64,000 nt of DNA, taken from Cliona cf. orientalis (lineage: Eukaryota; Porifera; Demospongiae; Clionaida; Clionaidae). The stretch covers positions 5,146,001 through 5,210,000 of the forward strand of contig OZ005702.1 in the NCBI GenBank assembly GCA_963930775.1, in the 5' to 3' direction. A program made the position numbers and the translations under genes. How positions within the stretch are numbered: position 1 is the stretch's first letter; the number at the start of each line of letters is the position of its first letter. The notes under the pieces are model-generated. The model did no database searches. It saw only the letters and a list, made by a program, of their open reading frames with translations, and was not told the origin of the DNA. Positions 47,201-58,449 of this stretch are shown piece by piece.

Positions 47201-50200
47201 AATGATATGTGTATCTTCATGAAGGAGACAACAATTAAACAATTAATAGAAGCTGACCATTTTCCTGGCCAAACTGAAATCCCACCGAAATTTTCTCTGA
47301 TAGAGGCCAAAATTGGTGATGATGCTAGCAAGTGTACTTTAGAGCAACTTAATAGACTTAGAAAGAGATACTGCAGTGAAGTAAAGCTGTCTGAGATCGT
47401 CTTTCATCTGGTGGCAGTTATAGAATCAAACTCCTTCATTGTTAGGTGGCTAGTACCGTCAGCTCTTGTTTCTGATGTAGTTAAATCTGCTAAATATATT
47501 AGCCAAATCTTTTATCAAGAGTATAAAATTATCTCCCTTACCCTGGATGGAATGTGGCTTTTCATGAGCGAAACTGTAATTGATGCAATGTGGTCACGGC
47601 TGCATGTGAGCGACACAAAATTTGAAGGTCAATTCCATACCATGTACAAGCAAATTGTGTATGAACTGGAAATGGCACAGCAAACAGGGAACCAGCTATC
47701 ATCATCCTTTAAGAAATTGCTGAAGTGTCACCAACGTACAAGTTCCTTGTTAAGTCGTGAGCTTTTGAATCATAAGCTGCCTGTATCTATTATAGACTTT
47801 AGAGTCCTTGCTGCTGCAATTGAGGGATTTGGTAGTGATTGTTTACAAAGTGTGATGAGTTCATACAAGAAGTACATATCAACCTTTTTGAAGAAATCCA
47901 CTGCACAGCAGTTAATAAGCTTGTCAGCCATTCAACTTCAGCCTTCTGGATATCCCATAGTCAAGTGTAGAATCAAGGAGGAGCCTTCACAGTACAAACT
48001 AGATAAACTTTTCGAGTTTCGAACCAGATTCTGTACGACTACTGGCTTCAGTGAATTCTGTTTTGTTATGGATGAAGTTAACGCAGAAGTGAGTAGCTCA
48101 CTTACTGTTAGCTGGCTTGTACCACCAACCTTTATTTCTGACATAATGAAATCTAGCAGGAATGTTGACCAAAGCTTCTACCAGGAGTACAAAATCACCT
48201 CCCTTACTCTGGATGGAATGTGGCTGCATATGAGTGAGGCTGAAATTGATGCAATGTGGTCACGGCTGCATTTGAGCAACCCAAAACTTAGAAATCAGTT
48301 TCATACCATGTGCAAGCAAATAGTGTATGAAATGAAATTACAAGATGTGCCAAAGGATAGTTTATCATTGTACTTTCAGTCACTAAATTATCAACAGCAA
48401 GTAAGTGATCAGTTTAGTGTAGCAGTTTTGGAAGAAGAGTTCCCTGCATCTTTTGTAGACTTCGGAGCCCTTAAGGCTGTCATAGAAAGGTTTGGTAGTG
48501 ATTGCTTGAATAGAGTGATGAGCTCTTATTGCAACTACATGTCAATCTTGATAAAGCAATCAACTGTACAGCAGCTAATAAATTTATCAGCACTTCATTC
48601 TAAGCATTATAAACACTTCGTAGCAGCAAAATGTACAATTATGAAAGAGCCTTCACACTGCAGAGTAGAAAAACTACTCCAGTTTCGAACCAGATTATGT
48701 GCGATTGCCAGGTTTAATGAAGTATGTTTTATCATGGATGAAGTCAACATGGGAGTGAGTGGTTCATTCACTGTTAGCTGGGTAGTACCATCAACCCTAG
48801 TGTCTGATATTATAGTGAAGTGTGCCAGATACGTTGACCAAAACTTCTACCAGGAATTCAAAATCACCTCCCTTACCCTGGATGGAATGTGGCTGTTCTT
48901 GAGTGAGGCTGAGATTGATGCAATGTGGTTAAAGATGCGTGTGGGTGACACAAAATTTAACGATCAATTCCATATCATGTACAAGCAAATATTGTGTGAG
49001 GTAGATGAAATAGGAAGATCAACAGCCACTGATAAGTTGTTATCATACTTGATGGACCAGCAACCAACCCTTCAACGAGATGTAAATGTCAAGATCAGCG
49101 AGGTAATTTTAACCCCCAACTTCCCTGTATCTTTGATAGACTTCAGAATGCTAACCATTGTAATAGAACTGTTTGGTAGCGATTGCTTGAAGTGGGTAAT
49201 GGAATCCTACTGCCACTTTATGTCAACCTTTGTAAAACAGTCAACTTTAGAGCAGATTATAGACTTGTCACCCGTCCAATCACAAGTTTCTGAAGGTTTC
49301 CTTTCAGCTGAGTGTAAAATCAAAGGTGAGCCCTTCGAATATGGATTAGAAAAGCTTCTCAAATTCCAAACTGAATTCTGCTTCATGGTTAATATCGACA
49401 CAGTATGTTTTGTTATGGGTGAAGTACGCAAGAAAATAAGTGGTTCATTCACTATTCGCTGGTATATACCATCAGCTGCAGTTTCTTACATAGTGAAATT
49501 TACCAGAAATATTTCCCCTAGCTTTTATCAAGAATACAAGATTGCCACCCTTACCCTGGATGGAATGTGGATATTTCTAAGTGATACTGAGATTGATTTT
49601 TTATGGCATCCAAGCCATTTTGAATCTCAGTTCCTTACCATGCACAGACAAATAGTACGCGCACTGAAAGTGCAAGAGATATCAGGAAATAAGCTATCAA
49701 CTTATTTGATGGACCAGCAACCTAAGCTCCAAAGCAATGCAAGTATTGAATTAAGTGAGGCATTTCTAGACCATGCCTTCCCTTTGTCAGTTTTAGACTT
49801 TAGAGTTCTGTCCACTGTCATAGACAAGTTTGGCAATGATTGCTTAAAGAGTGTAATGAAATCATTTCAAAACTATGTAATATCAATGTATACAAGAGAT
49901 TCAACTGTAGAGCAGCTAGTATCCTTGCCACCAATCTCATCTCAACCTTCCAAGTATTTCGTATTCATACAGAGTAGAAACACCGAAGATCCTTCAAATT
50001 GCAAATTAGCAAGACTGCTTGATTTTCAATCTAGGTTCTGCGCCAGTGTTAATATTGATGAAGTATGTTTTATCATGGATAAAATAGAAGCAGAAACAGG
50101 TGGCTCGTTCGTTGTTAAGTGGCATGTACCTTCTATCCTAGCATCAGAGTTACTAATATCTGCTAATCAACTCGATCTCAAGCTCTTTCAAGAAATGAAC

Positions 50201-52685
50201 ATACCTTCATTACAGGTTGGTGGTATGTGGTTGTATAACTATCAACTAACACCAATTGGTATTCAACTAAAGAAACGATACCAGAAGTCCCAGGGCTCAC
50301 CATCTCCAGTTGAATGGATTCCTTCACCAACAAAGAAAATATTCCGACTAGCCATGATCCAGAGAGAGAGAGTGCAACAAGGTCATATTGAAGACAGACT
50401 AGTACGAATGACCATCAGTGGTAGGGTAGATGATATTCTTCATGCTAAATCTCCAGTGGAACTTGAACACATCTTCAGTAACACACTACATGGAGGTGAG
50501 ATCATTTTGATTGAAGGAGCCCCAGGGTCTGGCAAGAGTACTCTAACAGTCCACATCTGTCAGAGATGGGGCAAAGGAGAATTATTTCAACAATTCACTG
50601 TTGTGATCCTTGTCCAGTTACGAGATCCTGCAGTGCAAAGAGCAAAGACCATAGCTGACCTGCTTCCTGTTGAAAATGCTGAAGAGATTGTGATAGCTAC
50701 TAATGGACGTGGTGTGCTGTGGGTCCTTGACGGATGGGATGAGCTCCCATCTGACCTGCAACAAGACTCTTTATTCCGCAAACTTTTGCCACCAAACCCT
50801 AGTAAGGAAACTCTGGAAAGTATTAGAAATGATCCTTTGTATGGTGAATGCATTAAAAGTGATTGTAATGATGAGGAGCTTTGGGCAGTGTATCTCCATA
50901 ATAATCCAAGATTGCTTAGTGAATGTTCAGTGATTGTTACCTCTCGTCCAATTTCATCAGGTGACCTACACCCAGTGGTCTCTTCACGAATTGAGGTGTT
51001 GGGGTTCACCCCAGAGGAGCAGAGGCAGTACTTCACTGAGTGTCTCAAGGGAGACACCAAAGCTTTAGAAGCCCTGCTTGAGAAAATCCAAGAGAACCCT
51101 GTGGTACAAAGCATCTGCTACCTTCCATTAAATGCAGCCTTCATAGTACAGACTTTCAAATACAGGGATCAATCACTACCCAACACTGAGTATGAGATCT
51201 ACTTGTCAGTCATTCTCAGCTGCATTCAACGTCATTATGACAGGGACGGCAGAGGTGATAATCTACCTAGAGAGCTAGCATCTTTAGATGATCTTTCCAG
51301 GAGTGAAGCAGTGAGAGAGCCTTTTCAGTGTCTCTGTGAGCTTGCTTATCGTGGTGTGATGGAGAACAAAGTGACCTTCTCTTCCAGTGACTTGCCTCAA
51401 GGATCCAACACACTCAGTCTTCTTCAAGCAATAGAGAGCTTTCTCCAAAGTGAAAAGTCCCTGTTCTATAATTTTCTTCACCTGTCCATCCAAGAGGTCT
51501 TGTCAGCCTATTACATGACCACAAGGTTGTCAGATAGTGAGCAGGTGTCTCAATTCCAGCAGTTGTTCAACCAGCCTCGTTTTGCTGCTGTATTTCAGTT
51601 TTTTTCTGCCATTACCAAGTTGAAGAGTCCAGGGATACGCCAAGTTATTGATAGAATAGTAGAAGCCAAGTCCAAGCCTCTCTTAGTGTCTCTTCTTCGC
51701 TGCTTACACGAGGCTCAGGATCCTGCCCTCTGCCTTTATGTAGTTAAAAGACTAAAGTATAGGCTAGATCTTAGGGGTACCTCACTCAGTCCACTGGACT
51801 GTCTCTCTATTAGTTTTTTTCTCTCCTCTCTTAGTGGTAAGAAAACAACTGTTCATCTTGACCGCTGCACTATTGGAGATCTTGGTGCAAAGTTTTTGTC
51901 AAAGTATCTACATGTAAATGTCAGTAAAATAATCATTGATCTTGTTGAGAACGACATTCATGAAGAAGGTGCTTTACATATTGCTAGAATGCTTTTCTAT
52001 CTTGAACATCTATATTTGTATCATAATCCAATTGGAGACACTGGAGCATCCTCGATATCCGAAACTATAAGAGAAACTGCTACACTCAAGACTTTGATTT
52101 TGTGCCACTGTGGCATCACTTCAAGAGGGGCTGAAGATCTTTCAAGAGCACTAGCTCAAAATAGTTCCCTAAACAAGTTGGACATTGGTGATAATGATCT
52201 AGGAGATGATGGAATAAGCCACATGGCTGAGGCCCTCAAACAAAACAAACAACTGAAGGAACTCTGGATTGGTGATTGTGGAATGACAGACAAAGGAGCA
52301 GATTGTCTGGCCAATGCTGTCACTCTCAACAACTCCCTTAAGATGTTGCATATTGGTGGGCGTGTAGGAGCACTAACGGAAGCTGGGATCTCAGCAATAA
52401 CTCATTCATTAGCTAATAAATCATTGTTTGTTAAACTAGCCATACCTGCTAGCTTTGGCTGTACTGCTACTGCTGATCATTTAGGTCGGTATATCACGGA
52501 AGCACGGAAGAGAAATAGACTTCCACCCATGGAAATTGAAGGTGAGTATACTGTATTGTGTGGATGAGGTTCAGTGATTCTACACATATTATACTACTTT
52601 TTGTGGATGATTCTTTTGCATGGTTACAACTTTTATTCATGCAGCTACTGCAGCTTCTTCACTTCGTGTTCCATCCAAGTATTGA
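40900..52685 (+). CDS. NLR-3: intact CARD - (module)x5 - NACHT - LRR gene, about 2018 aa
   Basis: Model: exon 1 40900-41212, exon 2 46839-52541, exon 3 52645-52685. Lengths 313, 5703 and 41 bp sum to exactly 2019 codons including the stop, and both junctions are phase 1, which supports the model. Residues 1-104 are a CARD, about 118-1236 five tandem helical plus alpha/beta modules, about 1315-1490 the NACHT (Walker A GAPGSGKST from about residue 1331), and about 1750-2000 RI-like LRRs. No signal peptide or membrane segment is seen, so it is presumably cytosolic. Such NLRs act as ATP-switched sensors that signal through the N-terminal death fold. The 5.6-kb first intron holds a LINE fragment and several MITEs. 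This is the only NLR in the window without a frame lesion. The 3' exon is the least certain part. Confidence 0.82.
41213..42470. other. NLR-3 first intron, 5' part
   Basis: Contains a GC-rich, CTCGAGC-repeating stretch at about 41515-41660 with several short inverted repeats. A segment (about 41930-42470) is duplicated at about 45050-45600 (TATTCGCTGGATACACGCG). No exon is recognised. Confidence 0.5.
42472..43742 (+). mobile_element. 5'-truncated non-LTR retrotransposon, C-terminal domain only
   Basis: The open frame 42472-43602 begins WDLKINIDKTKTVAF, just after the catalytic part of a reverse transcriptase, and continues through NEYKYLGIVLSDTG to a C-terminal zinc knuckle (CWFCSNQLVEDELHFLFDC). 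The 3' end is an (AAT)n tail to 43742, typical of CR1-like elements. It differs from the 29538 LINE, so at least two lineages are present. It interrupts a sequence that is continuous in the duplicate near 45500-45600. Confidence 0.82.
43804..44636. mobile_element. Two tandem MITEs, TIR TACGTCCAGAGTCCC
   Basis: Copies at 43804-44203 and 44221-44636 each begin TACGTCCAGAGTCCCTCATG and end GGGACTCTGGACGTA. They are separated by 17 bp that repeat the left flank (ACTTAGAGAC), as expected if the second arose by tandem duplication of element plus flank. Confidence 0.8.
44640..46838. other. NLR-3 first intron, 3' part, duplicate of the NLR-2 intron
   Basis: Homologous to about 16770-18681. Apart from the 46171-46608 MITE, which NLR-2 lacks, no separate feature is seen. 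The in-frame codons upstream of 46839 are intronic by comparison with the acceptor TTTTACAG. Confidence 0.65.
46171..46608. mobile_element. MITE, TIR TACCGTATGCCGGGTAATTT
   Basis: Left TACCGTATGCCGGGTAATTT and right AAATTACCTGCCATACAGTA are inverted. In NLR-2 the flanks (CCACAGCCCCCAGA and TATAGTGCATGA) are adjacent near 18417-18455, so the insertion postdates that duplication. Confidence 0.85.
46839..52541 (+). CDS. NLR-3 main exon: five N-terminal modules, NACHT, LRR
   Basis: One uninterrupted 5.7-kb exon. The five units have a period of about 223 residues; the marker motif LTLDGMW or a variant falls near 47543, 48211, 48880, 49559 and 50219. Each unit has a helical half (DFRVLAAAIEGFGSDCLQSV, STAQQLI) and an alpha/beta half (EFCFVMDEVN, SLTVSWLVPP, FYQEYKITSL). 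The fifth is the most diverged (PSLQVGGMWLY). Then come the linker SPSPVEWIPSPTKKIFRL, Walker A GAPGSGKST, Walker B GVLWVLDGWDELP and the arginine-containing VIVTSRPISSGD. LRRs include LKTLILCHCGITSRG and LNKLDIGDNDLGDDG. Donor GTGAGT at 52542. I do not recognise the alpha/beta half as a named domain. Confidence 0.85.
52645..52685 (+). CDS. Proposed last coding exon of NLR-3
   Basis: Follows TTTATTCATGCAG; in phase it encodes ATAASSLRVPSKY and a stop. Same length and phase as in NLR-1 and NLR-2. A later conserved GGTAAGTGCTACC looks like another donor, so the transcript may continue into spliced 3' UTR or an alternative tail. Confidence 0.45.
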
Positions 52686-53109
52686 TCCTTTCAGTCCCTC
52701 CTCACTTGCTGATGTCAGATGACCAGCTAAGACCACAATGCTACAACTGACCAATATGTCAAATTTAATGGTAAGTGCTACCCCAGATCTCAACAATTTC
52801 TCCAGACCTCAATTGATATGATTATATCTCACTCAATCCCAAGTGACCCCTGACCCCCAGTCACATAGTCTGTCCAATCTTTCAATGCAATGCATCTGTT
52901 CTTGTTCACTGCAGACCTCTCCATGTGCACAGTTAGCTACTCAGTAGTAACTTTGATGTTGACTGGAGCCCACAGTTTCAGTCCGGGCAGTGAGTTCGAC
53001 TCCAGCTACTGAACATGTCAGCAGTGACAATAAGTTTGTCCTTGTGCACTGACTCTGTGATGTTTGTCTTATTCAGTTTTGTTAGTTGTGTAGTTCCATT
53101 CTCAGTCCG

Positions 53110-53890
53110 GCCGGGCCATCACACTCCAGTCGTTATGGTTTGTGCTGAGTCAGCAGGGACTGCGGCAGGGTTCAGAGGTCATTAGTGTTGTGTTTGGTCA
53201 ATTTATGTTGGTTGTGGTTTTAGTGTGTTCATGTGATGTCATTCACTAGCTTTGTTGTCTTGTTCCATAGTTTTGTGTATGCACATGTCTGTGGTTTGTC
53301 TGGTCATTTTCCATTCCTTTTTGTTGTCCCTTTAGCCTACAGTTTCATTGCTAGTTCACTGACACCACATCTCATCATACACCACAAAACACAGTTCATC
53401 AGTTGCATCTTCATTAATAATAACATCATGATAAGTTGTAATTTGATGCCTTTAGTGTTTACAGTGTTTTTTACGCTTGTATATCATAGTATGACCATTG
53501 AGTGTGTACTAACTGTACACAATGTCCTTTTTATAAATTTTTGTATAATTAATTTTTTATTCACATCAATATTTCTTGACAACATTCAGTCATTGCAATA
53601 ATATTAATATCATGTATCATCAACCTTTTTGTTATTTCTCAACATTCAATCATCACAGTATCTTTGTTTTGACATCCACCTTCTGTTGTATTCACTAACT
53701 GATTTGGGAATTTCATTCCAGTAATTCAGAGGTGGGTATAGAATAACAGTCACATGACTTGTCATAGGACCCCTTGCTTTTGTCTCATTCAGGAGCTAGA
53801 CTCAGAAGAGGACAGCAGTTCAAATACGTTGAGAGGTCTGAGCTGTGAAACTCCACCCACAGACACACCCCTTCCTCCTCCCACTCCCCA
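53110..53890. repeat. Duplicated NLR 3' flank, copy behind NLR-3
   Basis: Homologous to 22860-23620 and 1855-2440. It joins NLR-3 to SCAMP-B. Confidence 0.7.
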
Positions 53891-53894
53891 GTGA
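53793..53894 (+). CDS. Candidate short exon: acidic then proline-rich tail, owner unknown
   Basis: After CATTCAG an open frame of 33 codons reads ELDSEEDSSSNTLRGLSC and ends PLPPPTPQ with a stop at 53892-53894. A ten-base block flanked by CCAG and GTGGGT precedes it (about 53721-53730). Counterparts behind NLR-1 and NLR-2 are frame-damaged. It could be an alternative NLR C-terminus or an old SCAMP 5' exon. Coding status is a guess. Confidence 0.3.
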   Translation, partial: ELDSEEDSSSNTLRGLSCETPPTDTPLPPPTPQ

Positions 53895-54723
53895 CCAACA
53901 TGTGTTCATTTGCCTGCATGTATTGGTATGTGTAAATGTGTAGTGTGCAGTCTATGTGCAATTAGTATGTACCGCATGTATGTACACGTACACAAGCAAT
54001 TATATATCACTGTACCTGTAGCCTAGCCACATGCATGTGAGTGTACCCTGCCAGTCATATAGGTACACATGCTTAAGGCTCTAAATTGTCTAACACTCAT
54101 GTCTGTAGCATATTATGCGAGTTCTAAATGTTGAAATTTGCTATTAGCATACTTGTATATAATATAATCCCCTACTGCCTTTTTCACTCATCTGCATACA
54201 TGTGCACACACTACAACTACTTGTGTTGTATAGGATCCATCAGTGACAGCTGCCACACCTGCCCAGCCGGGAGCAGGTCAGGATGACTACAACCCCTTCG
54301 CAGATAAGGGAGTCAAGGAAAAGGAACTAGAGGTATGAAGTTACAATACCTACACATTATATCATTTGTATGTAGGGTAAGACCATGCTTAGTGGCTGAT
54401 TTTAAAAGAAATGATATCCTCATTTCAGAGGTAGTTTTATACACAAACTGTATCTCGGAGTGTTTTACTAATTTGAATTCCTTAATATCAGTCCTGGATC
54501 AGTTGTTAGACCTTGGGGATTTTTGTGTAGTCCATGTGATCCCTAGAGAGATTCAGGTATCCTTTGGTTTTTGCTAATTCAATGGAACTTGGGCTTGGTA
54601 ATAGGTTTATCCTCCACCCACCTTAGTTCCAAATGACCCTCATGTGATATCATGTGACTGGCTGCTCATAAACAGTGATCAGCAGATTGATGTCTAGTTC
54701 AGATTGTGGTGTTCACTACATAC

Positions 54724-55662
54724 CAGTCTACACTAAGACCTACCGTTTAATGGCAAAACGGAAATGATGTTTTCCTGCGTATGATTACGCACGCGCGCGT
54801 ACGTATTACGCGGGTACACGCAATAATCTCGTATACGTCCGTATATCTATCCGTGTACCGCGCCCTACCCGGGACAGAATGAATTTTTCTCGTTTTCGAA
54901 GGCTCGTTTCTCGAAGCGCCTCGAGCGGTTCTGTTCCACGCTACTGCTATACACTGCCACTATGGTATAGACATCGAGGATGCCTCGTTTTTCGTTCTGG
55001 AATGAGTGTTACAGATTTGCCCCGAATTCAAAGTTCCATTCAGCCAGAAAAGATCAAGAAATGGACGAGCGAGTTGAAGTGTCACGAAGGAAGTACTCAA
55101 GACGAAGAGTTGGTAGCTATAACATAGCTAATTTAGTAGCTAAAGTTCAGTATTTTCTTTAGTTGACAGTCTAGCTAGCTACTATCAAGAAAATAGAACA
55201 GGCTAAAGTGATAAATTATTTTAGATTTTCAAAGAGCGCTCGTGGTGGCTGAGTGCCCCTGGAAGACTCGGGATTCAGCGGAGTAACTGCTCTGGTACTT
55301 ACCTACTAGTGGACCAAGTCCCCTAGCGCTGGTGTGAGTGTTACAGATTTGCCCCGAATTCAAAGATGCCATCAGCCATACGCGGCTGAAAACTGGTTCA
55401 TGTCTACTTCGGTCATCTCGGCACGCTTAGTCTTGTTCTTGGTATCAATGTGAAGCTCAGCTCTTCTTCTTTACAATGGTACTTTAGATAGAACGATAGC
55501 TAACTCACACTAGAAGATACAGTTGTACATAGACATGCACTATTTTTGACCCCACGTGTATGGCATGCATATCATTAACCCCCATAGGCGCCATGCAAAC
55601 CGCGCGTTGACATTAAAATGTATTGTACGTATATGGACTTCCGGTGGTCTTAGTGTAGACTG
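54724..55662. mobile_element. TIR element, ends CAGTCTACACTAAGACC
   Basis: Left CAGTCTACACTAAGACCTAC and right GGTCTTAGTGTAGACTG are inverted. It is 939 bp, in a SCAMP-B intron. An internal 82-codon open frame (from 54879) has no recognisable similarity. A TGGCTGAGTGCCCC stretch near 55245 faintly resembles a tRNA-derived block. Confidence 0.6.
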
Positions 55663-56781
55663 TATCAAGTGCTATGCATGTCTTAGCGTTAGTGTGTGTG
55701 TTGTATGATGTGGTTTTACTGAAAGTGAGCTAAACTATTTTGACCTTCAAGGATTTAGACGCACTGTATTGGCATGCATAGAGAGTTTTACCGACTCAGC
55801 AGATGAGTGGAGTTGTACATGTGACATGTGACATGTGACATGTGAGCTACAGTTATAATTTGGCATACCATGTCTTTACTAGTGTAGTCTTCTCTTACCA
55901 CTTCTTTTTTCTTTGTTTTTTTGTGTAGTCTGTGTGTCTGCCCCTCCCACAAAGACAGAGAAGAAGACTAAGGAGAAGAAGAAATCGAAGGAGCATCCCA
56001 CAGCCCCAACGAGACCCCAGGACTCGGAGCTAGCCATCATGCAGCCCGACCAGGACCTGCCTCCTGCATACGCTCCTGCTGTACGTTTTTAAATATCACA
56101 AGTAATGTATTGTACCTGTTGGGAATTCCCGTGGGCAAACGAGCTTTAACTATCCTTAGTACTTGAGGCTAGGCACCCAAGTGGCTTGGGATTGAGTAGG
56201 CTTGCCTGCCTTGGGTTTGGGGTAGTAGTAGAAGATAGCTACTACATGTATATACGGTAAGTTTTCGTGTGCCTAATGAATTTTTTGGTAGTTTGGCTTT
56301 GAATGTTTACTACATCGTTGTTCATACATGAGTGGCAGTGTTGGCTGGCAATCCTCTGCTACTGCTAGCAAGACTAGAGGTACTTCGCTATAATAATATG
56401 ATCAAACTACTAGTATATGATATGAAATTTTTTTCCTCCACAGCCTAATAATTTTCAAGATGATGAGCTAAGAAAGAGAGAAGAGGTAAACATTTCAGTT
56501 GAAAACCTTATTAATTAGAGGGTTTTTTCATTTCCAAATCTATTTCATACTGGCTTGGACAATAGGCAGTGTTCTTACTAGAGAGTTATAGTTATTTCGG
56601 AATTCCTTAGAGTCCACTGTATACGAGTGATACTATGTGAATCCATTTGGGTGGGATTCATTGTGAAAGATGAAGCTCATCCATTGTTGTAAATGTTTAG
56701 GAGATAGCTCGTCGAGAGGCTGCACTGAGCGAGAGAGAGAGGAACATTGAGCAGCTCGGTGTTGGAGAGCATCCCAACAAC

Positions 56782-56782
<1 letters not shown>

Positions 56783-56812
<30 letters not shown>
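56783..56812. repeat. 30-base poly-C run inside a SCAMP-B exon
   Basis: Replaces the TCCCTCCATTCC of SCAMP-A, between the HPNN and FCPAPF codons. The downstream frame would be restored with 31 C. Confidence 0.9.
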
Positions 56813-56813
<1 letters not shown>

Positions 56814-57665
56814 TTTCCCGAGTTTTGCCCTGCCCCCTTTAGGCCATGCTTCTACATCACTGTTATAGGTGGAGGTCCCTCCCTCTGAACAGTGGGAGGT
56901 CTACCTGCTACTGGCACTGCTAGTCTGTAAGTTGGCTACTGACGGGTGCTATTGTAATATTGACATGCTGACTTCAGCATGATTATTTACACACAATTTC
57001 CTCCCTCCCTCCTTCTCTCTCTCTCTCTCTCTAGCTCTCCCTCTCCATCCATCCTCTCTCCGCACATTCACAGGAGGAACAGCTCCAGATCTTTGGCATT
57101 CATATGGATCTTCTTTAGCCTGTTCTTCCAAGGACTCAGCTTTATCCTCAATGCCATTGGGAGTACCTTAGCTCGGAGCAGCATAAGTAATTAGTGTACC
57201 CTAAAAATTCGTCCCCGGCTGACAGCATTCGTGATCACAATTGAACTCTATATCTCTCCAGTGGTTACTTAAATGGTGCCCAGTTCTTCCAAGATGAGCG
57301 CACTGAGCAGAAGAATGCTGCTGGTGGTATGTACATCATCATGGGGTTCCTCTGGCTACCAGTTCTCGTAGTGGCCATTGTAATGGTGAGGATTGTACGA
57401 GATTTAGTAATGATAATATGCATGTATTATAGCTTGAGGTGTGGGTTATGAGCCAAATTTGAACTTATGCATACTGTATTTACGAGGTAGTGAGTACTGA
57501 GGTTTTTCTAGCATAAAGTGTAATACACTGAGTCACTGTTTTTGATTTAATCACACCCTTACAAGCATTGCCAAGATTACAGAAACCACCTTCATATAAT
57601 ATGTGGCCGTCCACGAGAAAACCATGCATAATGCGCTGAGCGCCAATCTGAGATATGAGCCAAAA

Positions 57666-58157
57666 TACTGTAAACCCAATAATGTTAGCGTCCTTTATAG
57701 TTAACGTTTTTAACACTTATGACATTTTAACGTCCATAAACTTTAACGATTTCATAAACTGTGATACAATCATGACATTGTAGTTCATGTGCGTGATTGC
57801 CGCTACCGATTTGTTGGCAGCAAGAACGCCGCTATCCCCAGCAGGTTTGGGTAGCAGAGGGTGGTTTTCAGTCGCTTGAAGCCAGCGGCGAATAGACATA
57901 GCTCAGTTACACTCAGAAAACACTCGTGCAGCTGTGTGCTTGGCGCGCGCGGGCTAGTTAGTAGCCTTGCCATGGCGCGTGCGTGCACATGGCCAGTTCG
58001 CTAGGCTCCGCCCAACTACGCGCGGGCGCCCGTGGCTATGTACGCATATGCGCATGCGCACAAATAATAAATTAACGACCTTTTACCTTAACGAATTGTG
58101 TCGCTTCGTTAAATTCGTTAACATTAATGGATCGTTAACATTATTGGGTTTACAGTA
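57666..58157. mobile_element. MITE nested in the transposon, TIR TACTGTAAACCCAATAATGT
   Basis: Left TACTGTAAACCCAATAATGT and right ACATTATTGGGTTTACAGTA are perfect inverted copies ending in TA, as in Tc1/mariner-type elements. Length 492 bp. Subterminal TTAACG repeats occur at both ends. Confidence 0.88.
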
Positions 58158-58449
58158 GTGGCCTAGGGTCAACTTTATCAATTTCGACTTTTTTTACATA
58201 GATCGATAGAGGAGTCTTTCCTCTACATGAAAATCTATTTTGTAGTCTCTAGAACACTATACTTTTCGAGTTATGGCTCGAAGAATTGACCTATGTAGGT
58301 ACACAGAGCGTTCATGACACGGAGCGCTTGTGGTCAAATGATAATTAGTCAATTACAGTATCTCTACAACCAAAAAAGGCGCCAAGAGCTCACATTTTCC
58401 GTGGAGTAGCTGTTCAATAGCTTTAACTTGCTGTCTTTTCACCGCTCTC

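Noticed and set aside
52541..54332. A single fused NLR-SCAMP protein
   Set aside because: After the LRR exon, the phase-compatible exon runs into a conserved stop in all three copies, and no continuous frame leads to the NPF exon. Read-through or splicing fusion was not supported, though it was not excluded.
54879..55127. 82-codon open frame as an element-encoded protein
   Set aside because: Overlapping frames are also open, there is no recognisable motif, and no second copy is available to test conservation.
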